A stretch of DNA of 64,000 nt from Pseudonocardiaceae bacterium YIM PH 21723. Its GTDB lineage: Bacteria > Actinomycetota > Actinomycetes > Mycobacteriales > Pseudonocardiaceae. The first letter of the stretch is position 1; each line of letters starts with the position of its first letter. Both the position numbers and the translations under genes were made by a program. Of the stretch, positions 44,934 through 52,818 are shown piece by piece. The stretch covers positions 40,778 to 104,777 of the forward strand of contig QZFT01000028.1 in the NCBI GenBank assembly GCA_003600225.1, written 5' to 3'. The notes under the pieces are model-generated. The model was given only the letters and a program-made list of their open reading frames with translations, was not told the DNA's origin and made no database searches.

Positions 44934-46697
44934 TCAGGTCTTGGTGCAGTTCCACCAGGCCTGCACGGAGCAGTCCTGCGGCAGGTTCGCCTGGCCGGGG
45001 TCCTGGGCCGGGTTGGACTGACCGGTGTTCGACGGGGTGCTGCCACCGGTCGCGCCGCGGTTCAGGTTGCCGGGGGTCTGCTTCTTCGGCGGCTGGTTCA
45101 CCACGGTGCGGCCCGGGTCGTCCGGGGTCTCGTTGCCCGCGCTCTGCGCCTTGACGATCGAGGCGACGCCGTACACCAGGGTCAGGCCCGCGGCGATGCC
45201 CACCGCGTAGGCCACGATCTTGGTGCGGCCGCCGAGGCCGGAGCCGGGCTTGCTGCGGCTGCGGGGACCGGCGGACACCGGCTCCAGGTCGACCAGTGAG
45301 TCGGACACCGAGCGGCGGCTCCGCTCCTCCGGCTCCTCGCCCCAGAAGGAGTCCTTCTCCTTCCAGCCGCGTTCCATGCCGCGGTCGACCGCGTAGTCCC
45401 GCTCCTCGCGGCGTTCCCGCTCCACGAGCCGGTCCTGCTTGCGGCCGGTGAACTCGGTGTAGTCCGCGTAGTCGCGGGCCTCGCGGCGTTCCTCGGTGTA
45501 CTGGCCGCGGCGCGGCATCTGGTAGTCGTCGTACGCCGGTTCCGGGATGCGGTGCGCGCCGGTCTCGTACAGCTCCGGTTCCGGCGCACGGCGGCGCTCG
45601 GCGTACCGGGTGACCTCCTCGGCCTGCTGACGCAGCTTGGAGTACGGCTCGTAGGCGGTCGGCTGCTCCTCACGGCGCGCACGCCGGGTCGGCGCCTCGG
45701 AGTACCGCTCCTCGACGATCTCCTCGCGCTCCTGCGCGGGCCGGAAGTAGTCGTAGGCGTCCGCCGGTTGCCGCGGCGGGGCGGGCGGCTCGGGAGCCCG
45801 CGGCGCCCGGCGTTCGGTCGGCGGCTCCGGCTGCTGTTCGCGGCGCAGCAGGCCACGCATCTCCACCGGCAACGGCGGCTCGTCCAGGTCCGGTTCGGTC
45901 TCGGGCTCGGGCGGCGCCGGAGGCATACGTGCGGCCTTGGCAGCGGCCTGCGCGGCGGCCAGCCGGACGGCGGTGTCGCCCATCTCGATGCCCCTGGCCG
46001 GCGTCGGCGGGGCGGGCGGGGGCATCGGGGCAGGCGGCGGTGGCACCGGCGGCTGCGCGGGCATGCCCCGGGGCGGGGTGCGCGGCACGGCGGTGGTCGG
46101 ACCCGGCTGGGCGTGCCTGCCGACCCGCCACGACTGCCGGGCGGGGTCGAGGAGTTCCTCGGTGGGCCGGGTCATGGCGTCCGGCGGTTCCGGACGCGGC
46201 CAGCGGGTGGACGGCGTGCGATCCGGTGCGGGCTCGGGGCGCTCGCGGCGGCCCCGGCGGTTCAGGTTCGTGGTGCGGTCCGGTTCCGGTTCCGGCAGGC
46301 GGGCGCGCTCGGGTTCCGGTTCGGGACGCCGGCGGCGCGGCTCCGGTTCGGTGGCGGGCTCCGGGCGACGGCGCCAGCGGCCACCCCGCTCGGCCTCCTC
46401 CGGCAACGCGCGACGGCCCCGGCGGGGCGCGGGCGGTGGCGGCTCCTCCTGCGGGGTCATCTTCAGCCAGCCGCGGCCGGCGGACTCCACATCACGCATG
46501 TCGGCGGGGCGGCGGCGCCGGCCCGGGGGCTCCTCGGCGGGCTGGTTTCGCGGCGGCATGGCACGGCGAGGCTCGTCCCGACCGACTTGTGGGTCAGCGG
46601 GACGACCTTCGGGCTGTTTGGCGCGACGCACGACGTCAGAGACCGAGACCTGATCTCTGGCGCCCGCGTACGGCGGTTCCAACCAGCGCTTGGCCAT
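44934..46697 (-). CDS. Pro/Arg/Glu-rich bitopic membrane protein with Trp/Cys tail
   Basis: The 587-residue protein starts MAKRWLEPPYAG. A short motif SVSDVVRRAK near residue 18 resembles motifs in three neighbouring proteins. About 470 residues of low-complexity, Pro-, Arg- and Glu-rich cytoplasmic sequence follow, then one membrane segment (about 505-525), and a short extracytoplasmic tail ending DCSVQAWWNCTKT with two cysteines around a Trp pair. The long charged region has RxxEP and YxEE-like repeats. The type of the protein is unknown; a scaffold or cell-envelope assembly role is possible. It is preceded by a motif shared with the 48886-49986 gene. Confidence 0.6.
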   Translation of the reverse strand: MAKRWLEPPYAGARDQVSVSDVVRRAKQPEGRPADPQVGRDEPRRAMPPRNQPAEEPPGRRRRPADMRDVESAGRGWLKMTPQEEPPPPAPRRGRRALPEEAERGGRWRRRPEPATEPEPRRRRPEPEPERARLPEPEPDRTTNLNRRGRRERPEPAPDRTPSTRWPRPEPPDAMTRPTEELLDPARQSWRVGRHAQPGPTTAVPRTPPRGMPAQPPVPPPPAPMPPPAPPTPARGIEMGDTAVRLAAAQAAAKAARMPPAPPEPETEPDLDEPPLPVEMRGLLRREQQPEPPTERRAPRAPEPPAPPRQPADAYDYFRPAQEREEIVEERYSEAPTRRARREEQPTAYEPYSKLRQQAEEVTRYAERRRAPEPELYETGAHRIPEPAYDDYQMPRRGQYTEERREARDYADYTEFTGRKQDRLVERERREERDYAVDRGMERGWKEKDSFWGEEPEERSRRSVSDSLVDLEPVSAGPRSRSKPGSGLGGRTKIVAYAVGIAAGLTLVYGVASIVKAQSAGNETPDDPGRTVVNQPPKKQTPGNLNRGATGGSTPSNTGQSNPAQDPGQANLPQDCSVQAWWNCTKT

Positions 46698-46763
46698 CGC
46701 GACCGTCCTCCAGGGCAGTTGCTCAGCAGCGCGACATAGCGTGCAGGGTATCGATGGTGATGT

Positions 46764-46788
46764 TCACCCTTATAGGTGAGCAATCCTA
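46764..46788 (-). promoter_or_regulatory. Shared upstream motif before the 44934-46697 gene
   Basis: AGGTGAGCAATCCTA (46774-46788) recurs almost exactly as AGGTGAGTAATCCTA at 50085-50099, in each case 77-99 bp before the start of a minus-strand bitopic protein gene. Here it also overlaps a small inverted repeat TCACC-N6-GGTGA (46764-46779). A common regulator is likely. Confidence 0.5.
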
Positions 46789-46880
46789 ACTGACAGTGGG
46801 TTAGACGACCATAACGTCGCGGCGTTGCGTCGCCTAGTCGCGGAGCCTGATTACCCCCACTCAGGTAACCAGTTGTTTAC

Positions 46881-47660
46881 CTACCTACACCACCAGTCCC
46901 ACTGATCGCAGTCGACCACGGTCGTGCGGGGCGGCGGCTTGGGCCGCTGCGTGGGTTGCTGCGCGGTCGGCCGCGGCGGCTGGGCCGTCCGCGCGGGTGG
47001 CGGCGGAGCGGCCTTGCTCGGGTCGTCCCCCGGCGGCGGTGCCACCGGCACCACCGAGGTGGGTGACGCCGAGGACGACGACGGGCGTGGCTCGTCGGTG
47101 AACGTCGGCACCGGCTCCTCGCTGAGCGGCGGGCCGACCACGGTGGACTCCTCGGCCGGCAGCGCCCCCGTGTTCCCCGTGGCGTCACCGCCGCTGGTCA
47201 CGATGCCGAACAGGACGGCCATCGCGCCGACCACCCCGGCGACCCGCAGGGCCACGGCGGCCTTGCTGAGTTGCTTGGGCTCCTCGGCCAGGTCGTCCAG
47301 GGGCACCTGCCAGCTGACCCCGCCGGTCGCGATGTCTCCCCGGGTGACCTTCAGCCTTCCGGATGACGAGCCTTGCGCACTCGCCGTAGCCGGGTCATCG
47401 GCGCCCGATTCGGCTCCGGCGGGACGGCGCAGCGGCACCGAGTGCCGCGACGGCGACTGGTCACCGAGATCCTCACCGGCGAACCGGACCCGGTCCGGCG
47501 GCCCCTGGGACGGCTCGAATCCTGGTGCTGCCTGGGCTGATTCACGAAGTTCCGTGGGAATGGGCGCACCCTGCTTGCGCAGCAGATCGGCAACCGTCAG
47601 CACGTCATCCCGCTCCGGGCCCTGCCCGGCATCCGGGCGTCCGGCTGGCTCGCTCGACAT
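46881..47660 (-). CDS. Bitopic membrane protein with Trp/Cys tail (family member 2)
   Basis: The 259-residue protein starts at ATG 47660 (MSSEPAGRPDAG). The cytoplasmic part contains the motif TVADLLRKQGAPIPTEL (about 21-37). One membrane segment lies near residues 135-155. The extracytoplasmic part is a Pro/Ser/Thr-rich linker and ends VVDCDQWDWWCR, with two cysteines around Trp residues. It is divergent from the 47963-48751 gene, which has the same N-terminal motif. Function unknown. Confidence 0.6.
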   Translation of the reverse strand: MSSEPAGRPDAGQGPERDDVLTVADLLRKQGAPIPTELRESAQAAPGFEPSQGPPDRVRFAGEDLGDQSPSRHSVPLRRPAGAESGADDPATASAQGSSSGRLKVTRGDIATGGVSWQVPLDDLAEEPKQLSKAAVALRVAGVVGAMAVLFGIVTSGGDATGNTGALPAEESTVVGPPLSEEPVPTFTDEPRPSSSSASPTSVVPVAPPPGDDPSKAAPPPPARTAQPPRPTAQQPTQRPKPPPRTTVVDCDQWDWWCR

Positions 47661-47962
47661 TCCGCTCCCCTGAAACACTTGTTGTTCATAACAACCCATT
47701 TGGGTTACTAGTGTCACTCACTAGAGCCCGAAGGGTGTCACTCTGTGCGCCCTGTTCAGCCTAACGGATTACTACCGCCAGTCTTGAGCCTGCATCCGTG
47801 TGTGACTGACCTCATGAAGATGGCCTAGTCGCCCACCCAATGGAGTAGGACTCACTTGCTCAACGAGCAACTCAGGGCAACGATTTGACCTTCCCGAGTG
47901 ACAAAACGGCCTCAACCCGCGATGGTTCTCCTGGATCACCGCAACAGTCTGAAAGGTGCGTG
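47661..47962. promoter_or_regulatory. Divergent promoter region between two bitopic protein genes
   Basis: The 302-bp AT-richer gap has a small palindrome CTAGTG-TCACT-CACTAG (47708-47724), two direct copies of GTGTCACTC (47711 and 47735 area), and a GGATTACTACC stretch (from 47766) that resembles, in plus orientation, the shared upstream motif of the neighbouring genes. GAAAGG before ATG 47963 is the likely ribosome-binding site. I see no gene in it. Confidence 0.4.
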
Positions 47963-48751
47963 ATGACGAACGTGTCCCGCGGCCAGCGTCGCGCCGACGC
48001 GGATAGACCGATCAAGGTCGCCGAACTCCTGGCTCGCAACGGGATGGACCGGCCTAATCTGGAGGGCACTGCCCGCCATGCTCGGCTCGCCGAGCAGGTC
48101 ACCGAGATGACCGAACGACACCTGCAGAGTGCGCCCACCGTGCGGACCCCCCGCCAGCGGGTCGCCGACCGGCAGACGGTTCCGATCCGTCCGGTCGCTC
48201 TCACTCCGGTCGACGCGGTCAACTCCGAATCCCGCAAGAGCAACAAGGGCATGCCGTTGCTGGGCGTGCTCAGCATCGCCGGTCTCGCCGCAGGTGTCGG
48301 CGCGGTGATGTTCGGTGGAATCACCACCACCAACGACCTCTCCGGGCAGAACGCGGCCGCCATCGGCGCCCAGGCACCCGGTGCTGCGCAGAACTCCGGC
48401 GGTTCCGGCCTGTCCCTGGACACCGGCTCCTCCCCCTCGGTGACCGCGCCGGAAGGCGGCGTCCCCGTGACCTCGGTCGCGCAGAGCACGCCGCAGGCAG
48501 CGGCGCCGCGCACCATCACCTACAGCCTGAACGACTCGGCCACACCGAGCGCCCGGGCCAAGCAGGACCCCACTCCGCAGCTGCAGACCAGCCCGGCCGG
48601 CACGACGCAGGCGCCCGCTCCGTCACCCTCGCCCACGACGCAGCAGCCGACAACGAGCCAGCCGAGCCAGCAGCAGAAGCCCCCCGTCCAGGAGAAGAAG
48701 AAAGAAGGTTCCGGCCTGCTCGGCCTGGACCTCCTGGGCATCCACCTCTAG
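47963..48751 (+). CDS. Bitopic membrane protein (family member 3)
   Basis: The 262-residue protein starts at ATG 47963 (MTNVSRGQRRADADR). The N-terminal motif KVAELLARNGMDRP (about 19-32) is shared with its neighbours. One membrane segment lies at about 98-120. The extracytoplasmic region is Ser/Thr/Gln/Pro-rich and ends LLGLDLLGIHL, lacking the Trp/Cys tail of the other three. Such VAELL-type motifs occur in many actinobacterial membrane proteins of unknown role; this is from memory. Confidence 0.6.
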   Translation: MTNVSRGQRRADADRPIKVAELLARNGMDRPNLEGTARHARLAEQVTEMTERHLQSAPTVRTPRQRVADRQTVPIRPVALTPVDAVNSESRKSNKGMPLLGVLSIAGLAAGVGAVMFGGITTTNDLSGQNAAAIGAQAPGAAQNSGGSGLSLDTGSSPSVTAPEGGVPVTSVAQSTPQAAAPRTITYSLNDSATPSARAKQDPTPQLQTSPAGTTQAPAPSPSPTTQQPTTSQPSQQQKPPVQEKKKEGSGLLGLDLLGIHL

Positions 48752-48766
48752 GACACCGCACAGCGA

Positions 48767-48800
48767 AACGGCCCCGCGAACTCCGGTTCGCGGGGCCGTT
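48767..48800 (+). terminator. Hairpin terminator of the 47963-48751 gene
   Basis: Perfect 14-bp arms AACGGCCCCGCGAA and TTCGCGGGGCCGTT with a 6-nt loop begin 15 bp after the stop; TCTCGTT follows. Confidence 0.85.
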
Positions 48801-48822
48801 CTCGTTACTGGCTCAGTGGAAC

Positions 48823-48886
48823 ACTTTCCATGGAATCTGCTGTCCCGCGGTAGTCACTTCCGGCGGGAGCAGATTCCATGGAAAGT
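48823..48886. terminator. Perfect 19-bp inverted repeat with NcoI-site cores
   Basis: ACTTTCCATGGAATCTGCT (48823-48841) and its exact reverse complement (48868-48886) flank a 26-nt loop that itself pairs partly (CCCGC/GCGGG). It lies between the end of the plus-strand gene and the stop of the minus-strand 48886-49986 gene, so it probably terminates the latter. The TTTCCATGGAA core recurs at 60986-60997. Confidence 0.7.
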
Positions 48887-49986
48887 CAGCCGTTGGGGTT
48901 GAGGCACTTGGACGGGTCCTTCCACCAGGGGCAGAACGGGGTCCAGTCCTTCTTCGTGGTCGTCGTCGGGTCCTGCGGGGGCGGCGGCGGCGCGGGCGGG
49001 TTCGGCCGCGGCACGTTCGGGTTCTGCGCGGGCGGCGGCGCGACGGCCGTGGTGGTCGTCGTGCTCGGCCTGCTGGACGGCGCCGGGGAGCTGGTCGGAT
49101 GACCGCTGCTCACCGGGGGCACCACCGGCGACGGGATGCTGTCGTCCTTCTTCTCCCCGCCGCCGCCGATGATGATCGCGAGCAGCAGGATGAAGGCGAG
49201 CACCACGCCGAGGATCGGCAGCGGGCGCAGCTGGATGTTCAGCCGGTGCCGGAAGTCCAGCAGCGCGGCGGCCTTGGTGGACAGCGTCTCCGTCGGCTGC
49301 AGGTACGCCTCGCCGGGCGACAGCTGCGGGTCCGGGTCGTCCGCGGGCGGCACCCGCGGTGGCGGCGGCGCGACCGGGGCGGGCGGCGACGCGATCAGGG
49401 TCGCGCTGGCGGCGGCGACCGAGGCGGGCACGCCCAGCAGGTGCCGGGTCTGGCCGTATGGGTTGACCACCGTCGCTGCCAGGGGAACCTCGGGGCTTCC
49501 CGCCTTCGGGGCTTCGTCGGTGTCGGCCTCCGGCTGGTCGGCGGCGAGCTGGGCCGCCGGGCCGTCCTCGACGGGGATCTGCGGCGCGGCGGGCACTGTC
49601 GCCTCGGCGGGAACCTCCACCGGCGCGGGCATGACCGCTTCGGCCGGGATCGGCACCTCGACGGGCGCGATGGCCTCGAACAACGCGGCGGCGGCCTCGG
49701 CGGGCACGACCGGCTCGGGCGTCACCGGGACGGGCTCGACAGGTTCCGGGGCGGGGCCGTCCAGCGCGGCGGCGATCCGGCTCTCCGGCTCCGCGGCGGG
49801 GACGGGCTCGGCGTCCTTGGCAACGTTGTCCTGGGCGACATCGTCCTCGGGAACGGGAATCAGATGTCTGCGCAGAGCCGGTTCGGTGACCCGATTGATC
49901 AGGTCCTCGACGCTGAGCTGCGGTGAGGGCACACCGGCGCCGGTCCCGGATTTGTCATCATCCGAGGCAAAGTGCCGCTTGGCCAT
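48886..49986 (-). CDS. Bitopic membrane protein with Trp/Cys tail (family member 4)
   Basis: The 366-residue protein starts at ATG 49986 (MAKRHFASDDDK), the same MAKR start as the 587-residue member. A motif SVEDLINRVTEPALRRH (about 25-41) follows, then a long Pro/Val/Glu/Ala-rich cytoplasmic stretch with PVEVPxEA-type repeats. One membrane segment lies near residues 255-275. The extracytoplasmic tail is Pro/Thr-rich and ends PFCPWWKDPSKCLNPNG, with two cysteines around Trp-Trp. Upstream lies the motif shared with the 44934-46697 gene. Confidence 0.6.
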   Translation of the reverse strand: MAKRHFASDDDKSGTGAGVPSPQLSVEDLINRVTEPALRRHLIPVPEDDVAQDNVAKDAEPVPAAEPESRIAAALDGPAPEPVEPVPVTPEPVVPAEAAAALFEAIAPVEVPIPAEAVMPAPVEVPAEATVPAAPQIPVEDGPAAQLAADQPEADTDEAPKAGSPEVPLAATVVNPYGQTRHLLGVPASVAAASATLIASPPAPVAPPPPRVPPADDPDPQLSPGEAYLQPTETLSTKAAALLDFRHRLNIQLRPLPILGVVLAFILLLAIIIGGGGEKKDDSIPSPVVPPVSSGHPTSSPAPSSRPSTTTTTAVAPPPAQNPNVPRPNPPAPPPPPQDPTTTTKKDWTPFCPWWKDPSKCLNPNG

Positions 49987-50084
49987 CTCCACCACCCTTC
50001 CAGCTCGCTATCCGACGATCGGGTGGTAAACCGCAAACCTTGACCACGGGTTACACCCACCGCGCAGCATAGTGTCGACCGTTC

Positions 50085-50099
50085 AGGTGAGTAATCCTA
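50085..50099 (-). promoter_or_regulatory. Shared upstream motif before the 48886-49986 gene
   Basis: AGGTGAGTAATCCTA differs by one base from the motif at 46774-46788 and lies 99 bp before the start codon. A possible -10 hexamer (TATGCT on the minus strand, near 50066-50071) is between the motif and the gene. Confidence 0.5.
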
Positions 50100-50179
50100 G
50101 CCCGACTGTCACCCAGGGCACACGCGAGGGCCGCCCCCGCCGGCACAGAGGCGGCCCCGCCCAGGCAAACGGGCAAAAG

Positions 50180-50212
50180 CCAGGGTCAGGCGAATCCTTC
50201 GTCTGACCCTGG
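50180..50212 (-). terminator. Hairpin terminator of the chitinase gene
   Basis: Arms CCAGGGTCAGGCGAA (50180-50194) and TTCGTCTGACCCTGG (50198-50212), 15 bp with one G-U pair and a 3-nt loop, begin 20 bp past the chitinase stop. Confidence 0.8.
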
Positions 50213-50231
50213 CCTCCCCGTTCTCAATCCG

Positions 50232-52493
50232 TTATGAGCAGGCGCCCTGGTCGGCCCAGACGCCGGACTTGTCCGGCTGCTCGCCCTTGGTCCACCACTT
50301 CGCCTTCCAGGTGTGACCGGCGTACGAGACGACCTGTCCGCCGGTGTACACGGCGTCCGCGGACCAGCCCGCGGTCCCGGTGCAGGCCTGCGGCGCCGAC
50401 GAGTTGGTCGTCGGGACCGAGGTGGTCGGCACCGACGCGGTGGTGCCGCGCGGATAGTCCTGGGCCAGCGCGTACAGCTTGCCGCCCAGCTTGACCGTCC
50501 AGTTGATCGGCGTGGCGATCGGCAGGTAGTAGTTCAGCGTGATCTCCACGCTCTGCCCCTTGGCCAGGGTCTGCCAGCCGGGCAGGGACACGGAGACGCG
50601 GTTGAAGTCGCCCTTGATGCCTCCGACGTTGCCCGGCCCCGAGTGCTCGGAGTTGATCACCTTGGTGCCGAATCCGCTCTGGTCGGTCATCGACGCGGGA
50701 CTCTGTGCGCCGTAGTCGAACTGGAACTCGGTGCCGCCGGGGAGGTCCTGGTCGGAGTTGTTGGTGATCTTCAGCTTCGGGTTGATCGGGTAGTTCTCGT
50801 CGCCGAGCTTGAAGCCGGTGAACTCGGTCGCCACGTTCAGCGTCTCGGTCGGCTGGGCCGTCTTGGCCTTCAGGTTCCCGTACGGCGAGGCGCCCTTGAA
50901 GGTGTCGAAGATGGTGGACACCATCGTGTCGCCGGGCACGTACTGGTTCTTGGCCTGGTCCAGCTTGTAGTCACCGGCCAGCTCCCAGAACATGATGCCG
51001 CCGATGCCCTTGTCGACCACGTACTTGGCCTTCTTGGCGATCGTCTGCTCGTCCTCGGTGGACAGGAACACCTTCTTGTCGGCGTTCCACAACCACGAGG
51101 TGACCAGGGTGTCGTCCTGCTTACGGACGTAGGAACCCTTCAGCGGCTCGGTGACCCCATAAGAGGCCAGGTAGTCACCGGTGATGCCCTTCTCCAGGTT
51201 CTTGGCGTGCCACATCGGGTTGGAGCCGGACGGCAGCTCGGCGCCGACGGAGTTGTAGTCGTGCCACAGGTTGTCGATGCCGGACGCACCGTTGCCACAG
51301 GGCACCGTGGAGCCGACCGAGGCACCGGTTCCCGCCGGGCACTGGGTCTGATCGGGCAGCGGTGCCTTGCCGTAGAGGCCGTCGGTTCCGCCCTGCACGT
51401 CCTTCCAGCCCCGGGTGTAGAACGGGGTGCCGATGTTGATCCGGCCGGCCTGCATCGCGCCGCGGAAGTAGTGGTAGGCCCAGTCGCTGTTCTGGTAACC
51501 GAGGCCGCCGTACTGCGCGGTGGTGTAGTAGTTCCAGTTGACCAGCTCGTTGTTCTTGCCGTCGTCGTACAACGCGGAGTTCGGCGCGACGAACTGGTTC
51601 CAGGCGCCCTGGTAGTCGTAGGTCATCAGGTTCGCGAAGTCCAGGTACTGGGTGACCGGGTAGGTCTCCGCGCCACGCAGGATCCAGCCGGAGGCGGTGA
51701 CCGCGGCGGTCAGCTCGTAGTACTTACCGTCCTGGGCGCTGGCGGCGTCCAGCTTCTCGCGCAGCGTCTTCATCAGCGCGCCGTAGCTCTTGACCAGGCC
51801 GGCCCGGCGCGCGTTGGAGATGGCGAAGTCGTCCGGGTTGCCGGCGTTCTTCATCGAGCTCGCGTACTCGTAGTCGATGTCGGCGCCGTTGAACCCGTAC
51901 TTGCGCAGGAACTCCACCGTGGAGTCGGCGAAGGTGTTGATGCCCGCCTGGTTGACGCTGTTGTCGGCGTTGGTGGTGAGCTCGTAGAAGCCCTTGGTGT
52001 CCGCCCAGCCGCCGATGGAGATCAGCGTCTTCACGGCCGGGTGCTGCTTCTTGTACTTGGTCAGCAGGTTGAAGTGGCCCTTGTACGGCAGCGACGGGTC
52101 CAGCTCGGCTCCCGGGACGCCCGGGAAGTCGATGTCGGTGGACTCGGCTCCGACGCTGACCTTGTTGTTCTTGATGCCCGCGAAGGCGTAGTTGATGTGG
52201 GTGACCTTGTCCCACGGGATGTCGTTGACCAGGTACTTCGGCGTGCCGTTGGCGCCGGTGCGCCAGTTGGTGAAGTACCCGATGATCCGGCGGGAGTTGC
52301 CGTTGGCCAGCTTCTCCCGGCCGTTCTCGTCGTAGTTCTGGCAGTACGGCGCGGACACGCTCGCGGTGTACGCGAGACCATCCGGGCGGCACTTCTGGTC
52401 ATCGGCCGCGGAGGCGGAGTTCGTCACCGACAGCACGGTGACCCCACCCACCAGGGCGGCCGCCGCGGCGATCGCGGCGAGAGGTTTCCACAT
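50232..52493 (-). CDS. Secreted GH18 chitinase with chitin-binding domains
   Basis: The 753-residue secreted enzyme has a signal peptide (1-30). A GH18 catalytic domain (about 65-510) contains the SxGG strand ISIGGWA (159-164) and the catalytic loop FNGADIDYEY, with Glu209 as acid. The first Asp of the DxxDxDxE motif is Asn202, a tolerated variant but worth noting. A C-terminal domain of about 150 residues (from TLNVATEFTGFK) resembles the accessory beta-domain of actinobacterial chitinases. A CBM5/12-type module closes the protein (VYTGGQVVSYAGHTWKAKWW). It degrades chitin outside the cell and probably answers to N-acetylglucosamine through the DasR-like site upstream. Confidence 0.92.
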   Translation of the reverse strand: MWKPLAAIAAAAALVGGVTVLSVTNSASAADDQKCRPDGLAYTASVSAPYCQNYDENGREKLANGNSRRIIGYFTNWRTGANGTPKYLVNDIPWDKVTHINYAFAGIKNNKVSVGAESTDIDFPGVPGAELDPSLPYKGHFNLLTKYKKQHPAVKTLISIGGWADTKGFYELTTNADNSVNQAGINTFADSTVEFLRKYGFNGADIDYEYASSMKNAGNPDDFAISNARRAGLVKSYGALMKTLREKLDAASAQDGKYYELTAAVTASGWILRGAETYPVTQYLDFANLMTYDYQGAWNQFVAPNSALYDDGKNNELVNWNYYTTAQYGGLGYQNSDWAYHYFRGAMQAGRINIGTPFYTRGWKDVQGGTDGLYGKAPLPDQTQCPAGTGASVGSTVPCGNGASGIDNLWHDYNSVGAELPSGSNPMWHAKNLEKGITGDYLASYGVTEPLKGSYVRKQDDTLVTSWLWNADKKVFLSTEDEQTIAKKAKYVVDKGIGGIMFWELAGDYKLDQAKNQYVPGDTMVSTIFDTFKGASPYGNLKAKTAQPTETLNVATEFTGFKLGDENYPINPKLKITNNSDQDLPGGTEFQFDYGAQSPASMTDQSGFGTKVINSEHSGPGNVGGIKGDFNRVSVSLPGWQTLAKGQSVEITLNYYLPIATPINWTVKLGGKLYALAQDYPRGTTASVPTTSVPTTNSSAPQACTGTAGWSADAVYTGGQVVSYAGHTWKAKWWTKGEQPDKSGVWADQGACS

Positions 52494-52818
52494 GATCGAA
52501 TTCCCTCCTCATGCGCGCGCTGGAGGCCCCCGCAACGACCCGTGCAGGGACACGGAAGGGTCACGCGGAGGTCTCATAGCGGCTGGGAAGTTGCAGGGGT
52601 GAAACAGGGAAGTGCCAAGACGCTAAGTGGTCCATACCACTGGAGTCAACGGGAAAAGCCTCTCCCACCAGCAATTACTCCAGTCGGTCCAGCTAACTGA
52701 AAGCGATTATCGATGTGATGTCCGTGTAAATTTTGGTTGATCACGGACCCCTTTTGCCCCCACAATTGTGATCGCGGCTACACCAAGTGGCCTAGCAACT
52801 GTGAACATTGGAGTCGGA
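52494..52818. promoter_or_regulatory. Divergent promoter region of chitinase and SulP-CA genes
   Basis: The 325-bp gap is AT-richer than its flanks. Apart from the DasR-type site at 52626-52641 it contains an AT-rich stretch at 52695-52780 that probably holds the promoter of the SulP-carbonic anhydrase gene, and a GGAG site before ATG 52819. No gene is visible in it. Confidence 0.5.
52626..52641 (-). promoter_or_regulatory. DasR-type operator (dre) upstream of chitinase
   Basis: AGTGGTCCATACCACT matches the DasR-responsive element consensus A(C/G)TGGTCTAGACCA(G/C)T at all arm positions (TGGT/ACCA and outer bases). Only the four central bases vary. It lies 133 bp before the chitinase start. 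DasR represses chitin and aminosugar genes in streptomycetes, so GlcNAc-linked control is expected. Confidence 0.75.

Noticed and set aside
50313..52700. A 795-codon plus-strand frame opposite the chitinase
   Set aside because: Composition is that of an antisense shadow and the frame ignores the dre site and the promoter region.
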